64,000 nucleotides of DNA, taken from Anastatus disparis. Taxonomy: Eukaryota; Arthropoda; Insecta; Hymenoptera; Eupelmidae. Of this stretch, positions 36,198 through 46,913 are shown one piece after another (the first letter of the stretch is position 1; each line of letters starts with the position of its first letter). The position numbers and the translations under genes were made by a program. The stretch spans positions 1,451,720 through 1,515,719 of the forward strand of contig JAFFSR010000087.1 of the NCBI GenBank assembly GCA_017163975.1, read 5' to 3'. Under the pieces are notes generated by a model, which was not told the origin of the DNA, ran no database searches, and saw only the letters and a program-made list of their open reading frames with translations.

Positions 36198-36526
36198 TAA
36201 ATTTTGGTTGATAATTGAAATAAACATTTATTTGTGGCTAATCATGAAATATTTTATGTGATTTTGTATACTTTATAGTTTAATTGTGGATCTATCAAAG
36301 TCGCACAGTGAGGTTCTTTCACGCGTTGGATCGAGTGCAAGAAGAATCCACAAATATTATATGACATCGTACAAAGTATTGAATTTTCACATGACATAAA
36401 CAAAACAACATTGCCAGATCTGCAAGGTATTAAAGAGTTAGACAAAAAAAGGAATCATATTCTACATTACTACAATATCAGCCCACTCATGTCACCTTAA
36501 ATATTCTTAAGAAGAGGCCGAACTAT

Positions 36527-38219
36527 CCCACATAGCATGGAATATTTATGGAAGCTTCTTGGAAATTAGCACGGAAGCTTGAAATATTTTAGGAATTTTC
36601 CATGGAATATTTCTGTAATATTCGTATGTCCTTGATTCTTCTTACATTGGAATATTCCATGGAATATTGTTGGAAGATTCCAAGAATATTTCATTGGAAG
36701 ATTTGGATCATCTCAGATCTTTCATTGAAATATTTCAATAATCTGGAAGAATATTTCATGAAATGTTTCGTTGGAACATTCATGGAAGATTTCGGGAATA
36801 TTGAAACGGAAGATTTGAAAAATTTCATGAACCTTTGATGGAACATGCATGGAAGATTTAAGGAATCTTTCATGAAATATTCCATGAAATATTTCTGGAA
36901 GATTTTAGAAATCCATCGTAAAATATTCCATGAAATATTTTTGAAAGATTTCAAGAATATTTCAATGGAAGGTTTGGGTAATCTCTCATTTTCCATAAAA
37001 TGTTCCTGAGAGATTTTTGGATGATTTCGATGAAAGATTCAAAGTTTCAGATCTATTACGAAATATTTCTAGAGTATTCCATAAAAGGTTGTGAAATGCT
37101 GTGAGGGGGTAGTATATATATATAATATAATAACACATTATACTTATACATCAATACATATACGCATACATGAACATTGATATTTAGTTATAAAATCGCA
37201 TTTACATATTCGCTTCGACTGTACACAACAAAGTGCTGACCCTTTCGCTTATATAGTAAGTAAGGTATCGTCAAACCGCTTAAGGATAAAATTCCCATTT
37301 AAGACCAGGTCGGAGTAGAATCTGATATCTACCGAGTAACAATTGAGTTTTTTATTATTTACTCAAATATCAAACGGTGTATCTTCAAATTAATGGTTAA
37401 GCGCAATAGATATTATTATTATTATTATGAACATCTATGCACAAGAAAAAAAAATTCTACCGCTTTGTTTTTAAGAAAAGTAAGGAACGTTGAAATAAAA
37501 GTTAATGTTTATAATATTTTCGCGTTCCTTACTTTTCTCAAAAACAAAGCGGTAGATTTTTTTTTCTTGTGCATAAATATTTGTAATAATAATATCTATT
37601 GCGCTTAACCTTCAATTTGCAGATACACCGATTAATACTTGAGTAAATGACAAAAATCTCAATTAGACAAGGACAGCGAATCCGGCCTGCTCTCAACGAG
37701 CATTCCCCTGTCGGCGTCATTGGAAATCCCCGTAACATTCCGCGCAACTTTCCGATGAAAATTTCATGGAATCTTTTTAGAATCTTTCACGCAATATTCC
37801 ACTAAAAGATGACTTCAATCTTTCTGTGGAATATTTCGTGGAATATTTCTGAAAAATTTATGTAATATTCCGCTGTACGATTTACAGTTTTCCGGAATCT
37901 TCCAGCAAAATGTTTATGGAACCTTCCTGAAATCTTCCATGAAATATGCCACTGGAATATTTCATAAACATTACATGTAATATTTCATAAAATATTCCAG
38001 AAATCTTCCTTAAATATTTCATGGAATATTTAGAAAAAGTTTTTGAACATTCCTTTGAAATATTCCATAAATATTCCTGGAGGCTTTCAATGGAAGATTC
38101 CAGCGGAACATTTCGAAATATTCCGTAAAGACTTCCTAGAATCTGCATGGAAGGTTTTATTGAAATATTCCAGTGGAAGATTTCGAAATATTTCAGTGAA
38201 ATCTTCCATGCTGTGTGGG
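36527..38219. mobile_element. 1.7-kb non-autonomous repeat element (copy 2)
   Basis: Ends CCCACATAGCATGGAA / TTCCATGCTGTGTGGG with AT duplicated on both sides (36525-36526, 38220-38221). The uninterrupted F2 MITE shows a single AT there. Inside are GGAATATTTC-type repeats as in 19251-21875. Frames such as 36602-36838 and 37882-38148 are repeat artefacts. It contains the TTAA element 37299-37696 and a TA-rich patch (37113-37140). Confidence 0.85.
37299..37696. mobile_element. TTAA fold-back MITE, family F7 (398 bp)
   Basis: Left end TTAAGACCAGGTCGG, right end CCGGCCTGCTCTCAA (one base off TTAA). Arms share AAGCGCAATAGATATTATTA and TTCTACCGCTTTGTTTTT in inverse orientation. Nested in the 36527-38219 element. 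Confidence 0.82.
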
Positions 38220-38645
38220 ATCTGTCTTTATCAAATAGTGATTTTCATCATTAATCTAAACATCATTGACTGTAACATGAAAATAATGGCAGCCCCCGCT
38301 AAATACTAGAATAATGGTTAAATTTCATAATAAGAGCAAAATAATGTAATCATGTAGTTTTTGAATAATATGAGACCTATCAAAAAAGTTAGGTTACCCT
38401 GTTATGAAAAAGCAGCTGGTAAACCAGCTGATAAACAAGCTGATAAATCAGCTGATATATTAGCTCATTTATCAGCAGATTTTTCATGAAATATTTTTTT
38501 ACTAAATAGTAAATCATAAGTTATATTATACATGCAAAACAATATATATTTATATTTTTATAAGTTATAAAATTATATTTTTTATTTTTGAAAATATATC
38601 AATTAGAAATTTAAATAAAAAGTTAATTTATATTAAATACACTGA

Positions 38646-39309
38646 CAAGGAGAGTGTTTCACCTTCGGGTCACCGTTTTTGCTCAAATTTTGGGAATATT
38701 TTCTAGATGCAGAAATATGAAGAAAGCCAAAATTTTAGAAGCCAACGCTCAATATTTCCCTAGTTACAGGCCATCGAAGAAAATCACTAAAAAAGTTACT
38801 AGATTTTTAAACGCTTATAGTTCCTCAGCATCATGAGCTAGAAGTTTAAACCTTTTTTTAAATGAAAGCTGAGCTCAAATCCTTTCAAAATAGCACCTAT
38901 ACCATCTCAAAATATTATTTTTTCCCAAAGTTAGAGCGTAATAAAGATTGAACCCAATTTTAGCTTTTATTATTAATTAATGTTTTAAACAAAAAATTCA
39001 GGTCCAATCTTTATTACGCTCTAACTTTGGGAAAAAATAATATTTTGAGATGGTATAGGTGCTATTTCAAAAGGATTTGAGCTCAGCTTTCATTTAAAAA
39101 AAGGTTCGAGCTTCTAGCTAATAATCCTGAGGAACTATAAGCATTTGAAAATCTAGTAACTTTTTTAGTAATTTTCTTCGATGGCCTGTAACTAGGGAAA
39201 TATTGAGCTTTGGCCTCTAAAATTTTGGCTTTCTTCATATTTCTGCATCTAGAAAACATTCCCAAAATTTGAGCAAAAACGGTGACTCGAAGGTGATACA
39301 CTCTCCTTG
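38646..39309. mobile_element. 664-bp fold-back MITE, CAAGGAGAG family (copy 2)
   Basis: Same ends and exactly the same length as 26119-26782; flanked by TGA at 38643-38645 and 39310-39312. Confidence 0.92.
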
Positions 39310-39427
39310 TGAGAGAATTTTAATATTAAATATTACAAGAATCATAATACATTTTTACGATATAGCTTTATAAACTTTTCAATTTTGTTAAATTTACTAT
39401 GCCATATAGAAAATTTTATTCCTTTAC

Positions 39428-39954
39428 TTAAGAGGCGGTCGGAACCATTTGCCGCTTGGTGGCGCTGCAGGTGAGAGAAGAATATAAAATATTTTTTATA
39501 CACGGATTTACAATTTAGTAAGACAACAATATACTTCAAATGTTGTCAATAACTCTTGCCATATATATGTAAAATAATTATCGATGCTAATCTTGTTTGA
39601 AAAGTCTAAAATATTTTTGTAAAACGAAAAATGCTGCGCGTAATAGAGCCGATATAAACATGTGTATTTTTCTTTAGTGCGACAGAGAAAGTAATACTAA
39701 AGAATGATGAATACATATGCTCATGCCGGCTCTATCTCACGCTGCATTTTTCGCTTTACAACAATATTTTAAACTTTTCAAACAAGATTAGCATCAATAA
39801 TTATTCTACATATATATGGCTAGAGTTATTGACAACATTAGAGGTGTATTATTGTTTCAGTAAATTGTAAATCGCTGAGTAAAAATTATTTTACATTTTT
39901 CTCTCACCTAACCGCAGCGCCCCCATGCGGCAAATAGACCCGACCGCCTCTTAA
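39428..39954. mobile_element. TTAA fold-back MITE, family F1 (copy 2)
   Basis: Ends TTAAGAGGCGGTCGGAAC / CGACCGCCTCTTAA; inner segments match 5394-5923. Its right TTAA is also the left TTAA of the next element. Confidence 0.9.
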
Positions 39955-40332
39955 GGAGATGTAAAATGGACACTACACCAGTACTTATAAATATTAACTT
40001 CCTTTCCATTTTATTGCTGAATTTCTAGAAAAGAAATGCATTAGCTTGTAGTATGTATCATGATGATTATTTAGTTAAATTTTCAAATAAATTCATTCAT
40101 TAGCTATTGAGAATTTTGGATTCCAAAATTATTTATTAAAATATTTCGATTTTGTACAGGAATCCAAACATCTTAAATACTAACGAATGAATTTATTTGA
40201 AAATTTAACTGAATAATCTTTATGGCACATACTATAAGCTAAAGCATTTTTTTATTGAAAATTTTGCAATAAAATGAAAAGATAGTTAATATTTACGAGT
40301 ACAGGTGTAGTGTCCATTTCACATCCCCTTAA
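39951..40332. mobile_element. TTAA fold-back MITE, family F3 (copy 1, 382 bp)
   Basis: Ends TTAAGGAGATGTAAAATGG and CATTTCACATCCCCTTAA; inverted arms around ATGAATTTATTTGAAAATTT. Same length as the copy at 43791-44172. Confidence 0.9.
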
Positions 40333-40722
40333 TAAACTTCATGTCAAAAAACGTTACAAATTTTTTTGTCTGGTTACTGATTTCCATTTTATGTACAGCA
40401 ATTTATTTACATCTGGATACAAATATTATTAGAGTCGATTTTCAGATACAAGGGATTATTTCATATTGACGTTACTACCTTTGCTGTGAATTAATATAAC
40501 CTGTATACATATAACTTAATATGAACGCAAAGTCGCAGAGGTCGCTAGAAAACACACACGCATGTTATTAACGGTCAGATGGACTGGCCTTATATACAAA
40601 ATATGCTAAACTCTCACCACTTGCCGGAGTTAAGCACAAATTTTAACGCATCAGTCGCCAGGATTATATGCTAGCATCGTTCTTTCTTATTTGAGAATCA
40701 ACCTGTGCATGGGCAAGGGGTA
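40333..40722. other. unassigned segment, no gene seen
   Basis: Less AT-rich than its surroundings in places (40540-40700) but without a recognisable ORF, RNA or repeat. Confidence 0.35.
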
Positions 40723-40971
40723 TTGTTACAAGAAATTATAGAGTTTGTACAATGTATATGACAAAAATTGATATTTGAACTAGTGAAAATTTACTGGTAT
40801 TATCGAAAAAATCAAAACATTCAAAATTTTATTATCTTGAAATAATTACAATGTCAAGATAATAAAATTTTGAATGTTTTAATTTTTTCGATAATACCTG
40901 TAAATTTTTACTAATTCAGATATCAATTTTTGTCATATACATTATACAAACTCTATAATTTCTTGTAACAA
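40723..40971. mobile_element. 249-bp fold-back element
   Basis: Inverted ends TTGTTACAAGAAATTATAGA / complement, arms nearly perfect around AAAACATTCAAAATTTTATT. Confidence 0.75.
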
Positions 40972-41088
40972 CTTATAAAAATATAAATATATATTGTTTT
41001 GCATGTATAGTATAACTTATGATTTACTATTTAGTAAAAAAATATTTTATGAAAAATCTGCTGATAAATCATCTAATACAGTACCGGG

Positions 41089-42054
41089 CAATAAGTCTGA
41101 GAAGGTTATCAAATTTTTGCTCCGACTTTGAAAAAGCGTATCTTCTTCAATTTTGATCCTAGAAAAAATTTAAAAAAAGCATTTTAAAGTATTCTTTAAA
41201 TTTAGCTTTCTTTTTAGCTAACTTACATTTTTTTAACGATATTTAAAAAAAAATAATTGCTTTGGCAATTTTTAAATTTTTTTCATTTTTGCATTTTTCT
41301 TCAATCAGCTGTAGTTTTTTAAATAATTGAGCTAGAAAAAATTTGAAAAAAGATTTGGAAAGGGCTCTAAAAATGCTATTTGCAGCTATTTTTACAAAAA
41401 ATTTTTTATTTTTTTTGTCAAGTTTTAAGCATATAAAGTTATCGATCTAATACTTTTGCAGTTGTAAAAAACACTTCAATAGCAAGTAGAAAATAATCGC
41501 TGGTGCAAAACTTTTGATTTCTATGATATAATTTTTGCAAAATAAATCTTTTTGTTGTTTCATACTTTATTATGTTTTATTATTAATAATGAATAGTTAT
41601 AATTTCCTACTAAAATTAAATCACTACTTCACCAACGATCATTTTCTGCTTGCTATTGAAGTGTTTTTTACAACTGCAAAAGTATTAGATCGATAACTTT
41701 ATATGCTTAAAACTTGACAAAAAAAAATTAAAAAATTTTTGTAAAAATAGCTGCAAATAGCATTTTTAGAGCCCTTTCCAAATCTTTTTTCAAATTTGTT
41801 CTAGCTTAATTATTTAAAAAACTACAGCTGATTGAAGAAAAATGCAAAAATGAAAAAAATTTAAAAATTGCCAAAGCAATTATTTTTGTTTAAATATCGT
41901 TAAAAAAATGTAAGTAAGCTAAAAAGAAAGCATTTAAGGAATACTTTAAAATGTTTTTTTTTAATTTTTTCTTGGATCAAAATTGAAGAAGATACGCTTT
42001 TTCAAAGTCGGAGCAAAAATTCGATAGCTTGCGCAGAATTATTGCCCGGTACTG
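41089..42054. mobile_element. 966-bp mariner-type fold-back element
   Basis: Ends CAGTACCGGGCAATAA / TTATTGCCCGGTACTG with TA on both sides (41087-41088, 42055-42056). Long arms (AAGCGTATCTTCTTCAATTT and complement) enclose a short loop. The small frame 41977-42165 is a shadow of it. Confidence 0.85.
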
Positions 42055-42189
42055 TATATCAGCTGATTTATCATCTCGTTTATCAGCTTGTTTACCAGCA
42101 GATTTATCAGCTGCTTTTTTATGGCAGATATATTTAAAATTTTTAGTAGGTCTCATATTATTCAAAAACCACGTGATAAAATTATTTTG

Positions 42190-43336
42190 TCCCTGGTAGA
42201 AAATTAAGGATAAGATATGCTCAGATAACTAACTGTTGGCTATATCTCGTCGCTACGCAGTCGCGATAAGTGACCGATAAATACACGATAATATATTAAA
42301 GATTACAGAGTTGATATAAAATATAATCACTATAATAATTAAAATTTTTTTCTTCTGATTCGAAATAAATTATAAATATTATAATATTCATTATTACAAT
42401 TCATATGAGTTGTAAATAATTTTGCAATTAAAATCGTTTATAGAAAGCGAATCTGTATATATACATGCTGCCCGCGATGGCGCCTGTTTGTACAATCGTA
42501 AAATATATCCTATAGTTGTGAATACTGAATGTTAGCTGCGCGCGCATCACTCGACGCTTCGTCTTCTATAAGCATCTATCTTCATCACTATATGTGCAGG
42601 TTAGATTGACTTGACTTAACTTTAAAATTATTAAAGATGCATATACTGTTATTGTAATAGTGTCAACATTTTCTGTTCTTTATTGTATGACTTAAATTTA
42701 TTTGCGAACATATACAGTATGATTATGAATAAAACATTCATGTAAAATCAGTGAGTGCGAAGTGCGAGTGAGCGAGTGCATAAGTAAACTTAGTGTGAGA
42801 GAATACACTGTAAAAGAAAATGGCGAGAAATCACGTCGTTGGTCGACGATTTCAATGCGACCATGCACCGTCGATGTTATTTAACATTGTTGAAGCGCAA
42901 AATCTAACTGATTTAATCTAAAAATCTTGTGTTCAGTTTACGTGAAATCACGCAAAGCACGTTAAAATGTCGCCGTTGAACGAAGTTAAATAACGTCGAC
43001 GGTGCATGGTCGCATTGAAATCGTCGACCAACAACGTGATTTTCTGCTATTTTTTTTACAGTGTAAGACTGTCCGTTTAGGAACTGAAAAGGAAACAAGG
43101 AGTGAACAGCCTTTCTCTTTCTCACTAACTGTGTTCCCATATGTGTGCTCACTCACACTTTGTAATATGCTGTTTATGAATATAGTATAATTCAACATTG
43201 ACCATATTCTCCCGGTACCATCGCGATAATTCGTTAAGAGTAATGGAGGTTTATCGCGATATCTAAAAGCATATGATCGCGACTGCCCATAAAATACGGG
43301 ATGATATACTGAAAATATGCTCAACTTTCTACCAGG
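42190..43336. mobile_element. CCTGGTA element (long variant)
   Basis: Ends CCCTGGTAGAAAATTAAGG / CTTTCTACCAGGGG with similar inner sequence (AGATATGCTCA / TGAGCATAT). It splits the F2 MITE for the third time. The interior (42230-43330) has a GC-rich patch and the hairpin 42806-43063; frames 42913-43357 are shadows of that hairpin. Confidence 0.75.
42806..43063. mobile_element. 258-bp fold-back MITE with CACTGTAAAA ends
   Basis: Ends CACTGTAAAAGAAAATGGCG / complement, TA on both flanks, arms containing CGTTGGTCGACGATTTCAA. Nested in the CCTGGTA element. Confidence 0.85.
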
Positions 43337-43468
43337 GGTTCTTATTATAAAATTCATCTATTATACTAGTATATAATGGGGACTGCCATTTTTTAGTCTT
43401 ACAACTAATGGTGTTTATATAAATGATGAAAAACACTATTAGACAAGGACAGATAGTTCGGCCTACTC

Positions 43469-43632
43469 TTAAGGGGATGTAAAACGGACACTACACCTGT
43501 ACTTATGAATATGGCCTATCTTTTCATTACACTACAAGCCAAAGCATTTATTTTCTTACGATCTTACAATAAAATAAAAAGATAGTAAATATTTATGAAC
43601 ACATGTGTAGTATCCACTTCACGTCCCCTTAA
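43469..43632. mobile_element. TTAA MITE, family F3 (copy 2, short 164 bp)
   Basis: Ends TTAAGGGGATGTAAAACGG / CACGTCCCCTTAA. Shares its left TTAA with the F2 MITE and its right TTAA with the F4 element. Confidence 0.88.
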
Positions 43633-44221
43633 GGTGATGTGATAGGATATATGTTTAAAACATAGTTACCGACATTGCAGTTACTCGAAATTTTAATCTT
43701 TATTCAAAAATTTTTTTATATCATGCTTTTTATTAATAATAAAATAATATAATAAGGTAGTAATATAGAGATATTTAAAAAAAATTTAGATTAAGGAGAT
43801 GTAAGACGGACACTACACCTGTACTCGTGAATTTGGCCTATCTTTTCATTATATTGCAGAACTTGAGGAAAAGAAATGCTTTAGTTTGTAGTATTTACCA
43901 CAAAGATTATTCAGTTAAATTTTCAAATAAATTTATTCATTAGTTTTTCAGAATTTTTGGTTTCAATATTATACATCAAAATTTTTAGATTTTTTACAAC
44001 AAATCTAAAATTCTGAAAAACTAATGAATAAATTTATTTGAAAATTTAACTAAATAATCTTTATGGTAAATACTACAAGCTAAAGCATTCCTTTTTTCAA
44101 GTTTTGCAATAGAATGAAAAGATAGGCTAAATTCATGAGTACAGGTGCAGTGTCCGTTTTACATCCCCTTAAGAATGAAAAATTTGGGAAACTGTAATGT
44201 CGGTATTTTACATCCCCTTAA
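43629..44221. mobile_element. TTAA MITE, family F4 (copy 1), split by F3
   Basis: Ends TTAAGGTGATGTGATAGG and GTCGGTATTTTACATCCCCTTAA (end read as GGTATTTTACATCC plus CCTTAA). About 211 bp remain after removing 43791-44172, close to the 217 bp of copy 2 at 44896-45112. Its right end is 107 bp from exon 1. Confidence 0.85.
43791..44172. mobile_element. TTAA fold-back MITE, family F3 (copy 3, 382 bp)
   Basis: Ends TTAAGGAGATGTAAGACGG / TTTACATCCCCTTAA; inserted in the F4 element. Confidence 0.9.
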
Positions 44222-44328
44222 AAGTAATTTACTATTTTAAAAAGATACAATTTTTCGTGAACTAATGAAACATTACAAGTTTTTAATTTTCTCAAGAAAA
44301 TATAAATTCTAATTGGAATAACTTTTAC

Positions 44329-44448
44329 CTTATACATGTACCAATATTCATCGAGATGTTCAGAAACATCTGGTGGTAATCTAGTGGCCACTGCGCCGAT
44401 AAAAAAATACATTAAAAGATAGATCCATCTCGTTTTCTTGGGCTGCAT
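44329..44448 (-). CDS. cathepsin-like cysteine protease, exon 1 (signal peptide)
   Basis: Forty codons from ATG at 44448 to a GTAAAAG donor at 44328, phase 0. MQPKKTRW is followed by a hydrophobic core IYLLMYFFIGAVA and a good AVA-TR signal-peptidase site. The mature proprotein begins RLPPDVSEHLDEYWYMYK, the usual lead-in to the I29 prodomain in exon 2. The frame is open upstream to 44652, but the hydrophobic signal directly after Met at 44448 decides the start. The exon lies 107 bp from an F4 MITE on the intron side. Expression elements are only weakly visible: a TCAGT initiator-like motif at 44474-44470 and a TATAAT near 44511. Confidence 0.82.
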
Positions 44449-44650
44449 AAGGATAGATGACTTGAACACTGACTTTATTCTGTTGCAAAAACAAATTTTA
44501 CGAATTATAATAAAAAAATATTTTCCAATGGAATGCGTGTTACTCGCTTTCTCGTGCTTTGGTTGCATTTGCGAAATGTATGATTTAAGCATGGCATGTG
44601 CGAAGTAAATTACTTCGCGCATGCAGTACACAAATTGAATTACCTCACAC
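44449..44650 (-). promoter_or_regulatory. possible promoter/5' leader of the cathepsin-like gene
   Basis: Contains the initiator-like TCAGT (44474-44470), an AT-rich TATAAT about 37 bp upstream, a possible 3' splice site TTTTTGCAACAG near 44480 that would compete with this reading, and a palindrome GCATGTGCGAAGTAA / TTACTTCGCGCATGC at 44594-44624. Confidence 0.3.
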
Positions 44651-44895
44651 ACGCAAGAGAATAAAAGAAGTTTCTCTCTGCTTGTCGTGGTCGACTCATG
44701 TGACTGTCACCCTTGCTTTGCTCAAGGACATCACTTGCCAAATATTGCACACTCCGTAAAAAAAATAGCTTTAGATACAATTCTGCGATGTCAGCGATCA
44801 TTGCACGGCTGACAAACTACACCCATGAAAGAATAGCCTACCTCGCACACCTGTATTTTGATACTATTTTATTATTTTTAGAATAAAAAAGTAAG

Positions 44896-45112
44896 TTAAA
44901 GTCATGTAATATCGTATATTTGTTATAAATAATTACCAACATTGTAGTTTTCCGAATATTTAAGCTTTATTCAAAAATTTTCCGAAATATCTCTATACCA
45001 TGTTTTTTGTTAGTTAAAATAGGAGGCTGTAATATATAAATATTTTAAAAAATCGTGAATTAGGAATCTAAAAGTTATACAACTATAATGTCAGTATTTT
45101 ACATTTCCTTAA
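44896..45112. mobile_element. TTAA MITE, family F4 (copy 2)
   Basis: TTAA at both limits; inner segments ACCAACATTGTAGTTTTCC and AATGTCAGTATTTTACAT match the 43629-44221 element. Confidence 0.75.
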
Positions 45113-45319
45113 TGATAAACTATCATCGCATTAATTAGAAAAATGAATCAATTAAAAATGAATAAGTTATAAATATTAATTTTTTAATTTTATTAATAGG
45201 AATAATAAACTTTATTTAGTAAATTTTATATTAAAATTGATATCATTGAACAATGTTTCTCAATATTAAAATTCAGTGTCAAATTTTAAAATTAAATATT
45301 GATTTAAATAATAAATAAA

Positions 45320-45324
<5 letters not shown>

Positions 45325-45352
<28 letters not shown>
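45325..45352. repeat. (AT)n microsatellite
   Basis: Short perfect AT run. Confidence 0.9.
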
Positions 45353-45355
<3 letters not shown>

Positions 45356-45464
45356 TAGAGTCGACGAGTCGCGCTGCCTTCTCCTCATCGACTCGCTCGT
45401 GCGTTAACCCCACCGGCTAAGTAAAAGAATTTGTTTCCAAACATTCCGAGTCCCGTCGCTGCTC

Positions 45465-45957
45465 TATGCGACTTTTTTACTTGTTACAAAATGGGTTTAT
45501 TCGTTTAATTCTTTTGTTTAGAGTACAATAAATGTTTATTGAAATAAAGGTAACAAAAAATAATTTAATATTGCATTATTCTCATACTTATATTTACTAT
45601 AAAAAATATGAAAATTGAATTTTTTCGTTTATAGGTAAAATAAATTTAAAATTAAATAATATATTTTTTCTTGATGAACTAAATACTCATTGTTATTATA
45701 AAAATGAAATAAAATAAGATTCATTTTATCTTTTATTTATAAAGAGATCACGTAAATTTTTAATTGATTAACATTTTATTGAATAATTAAATATATCTAG
45801 TTTAATTTTTATATTTTTTTCAGTATGTATATATATATAAGAAATATGAAATATTGTATTATTTTTGTTACTTCTTATTTCAATGAACATTTATTGTATT
45901 CTAAACAAAAAAACTAAACTAATAAACCCATTTTTACAAGTTAAAAAATCGCATACA
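45465..45957. mobile_element. fold-back element
   Basis: Arms at about 45470-45610 and 45820-45955 are inverse (ACAAAATGGGTTTATT / AATAAACCCATTTTTA; GTACAATAAATGTTTATTG and complement). Ends not sharply defined. Confidence 0.6.
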
Positions 45958-46413
45958 CTGTTAAAAATATATTATAAAAATTAAGATAAAAGTGACAGAA
46001 GCTCATTTCATAAAATTTATTAAATGGCATAATAATAATTATTTGAATTTCAATATTTTTTCAAGTTTTAATATATTTATGTATGAAAATTAATACAAAA
46101 ATTGTTAGCAGAATAATTAAAAATTCGAATATAATTTTCTTAAATTCAATAAACTATATATTAAGTTTAAGAAATTCTATTGAACATGATTTATAAATAT
46201 TTTTTTAAAATTGAACATTTTCTTGAATTTTAATGCATACTTTTATTAATATTAATAAAAAATTTCGAGAATAGTTAAAAATTTTATTGCAAGTTCACTA
46301 AATTTAATATAATATAATTGAGATTAAGAAATTTTACTGTACATATAGTGGTTTCTCTAAAAAGTGGCCAATTACATCCTTAATTAAAAATTTTAGATAA
46401 ATTTCGATATATA

Positions 46414-46913
46414 CCCTGGTAAAAAATGAAACGCTTTTTTTATCATTTTATGTCCATTGCTTTGAAATGAAAAGCTGAAAATGGGCATTTTCTATGGCCA
46501 TTATTTTAACCAATATGAAACGTTTTTTTTTAATTATATGCCACTAACATGTTACACGCATTTTCGAAGATTAAAATGTAAATCTTAGAAACAGAAAAAA
46601 TAATCATAATTAAATCTCTATAATTATTTGTGTTTGAGACAATTTATTTTTCCATATTTTTATATTCAATAAACATATATTTTATAATTTAAACACGGAT
46701 GAAACGATCTAATAGGTTAAAATATTTCTAGGTACTTAAAATGCCCACTTTATGGCCAACATATTTCTATTAGCATTTTTTGTCTATACAAAAAATGAAG
46801 GCTCTGCAAAAATTGACTATTTATTAGCCAATATTGATATGATAAAATATTACTATTGATAATGCCCATAAATTGTATTATACACCATTTTTAATGTTCG
46901 AATTTCTACCAGG
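46414..46913. mobile_element. CCTGGTA MITE (500-bp intact copy)
   Basis: Ends CCCTGGTAAAAAATG / ATTTCTACCAGG with ATA on both flanks. Inverse of the split copy 8191-14351. No ORF. Confidence 0.85.

Larger units (their letters stand above)
38397..42129. mobile_element. fold-back element with AGCTGATAAA repeats, hosting five other elements
   Basis: Outer arms 38397-38600 and 40970-42129 are inverse to each other: ATGAAAAAGCAGCTGGTAAA, repeated GCTGATAAA, then ATTTACTATTTAGTAAAAAA. Ends lie at TA-like sites of the F2 MITE. Between the arms lie elements at 38646-39309, 39428-39954, 39951-40332 and 40723-40971; the right arm is split at 41089-42054. Confidence 0.75.
36507..43472. mobile_element. 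TTAA MITE, family F2 (copy 2), broken into four pieces by later insertions
   Basis: Pieces in order are 36507-36526, 38220-38396, 42130-42189 and 43337-43472. Joined, they match the intact 384-bp copy at 17383-17766: the end TTAAGAAGAGGCCGAACTAT, TGGCAGCCCCCGCTAAAT, GAGACCTATCAAAAAAG, TAGGTCTCATATTATTC, and the end ATAGTTCGGCCTACTCTTAA. The three gaps hold a 1,693-bp repeat element, a 3.7-kb fold-back with its own passengers, and a CCTGGTA element. Confidence 0.88.
35548..44328 (-). other. 8,781-bp intron 1 of the cathepsin-like gene, filled with transposons
   Basis: Donor GTAAAAG at 44328 and acceptor CTCCTAG at 35548, phase 0 on both sides. The intron contains a SINE, at least three TTAA MITE families in chains, two CAAGGAG/F1-type elements, a mariner-type fold-back and the repeat-rich 1.7-kb element. 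Little unique sequence remains. Confidence 0.75.

Noticed and set aside
36321..36500. Protein-like plus-strand stretch (WIECKKNPQILYDIVQ...)
   Set aside because: About 58 codons without start, splice context or recognised family; could be chance or an exon remnant.
40540..40700. Possible 5S-rRNA-like or tRNA-like segment (CACCACTTGCCGGAG)
   Set aside because: No complete box A/C set and no foldable RNA gene recognised.
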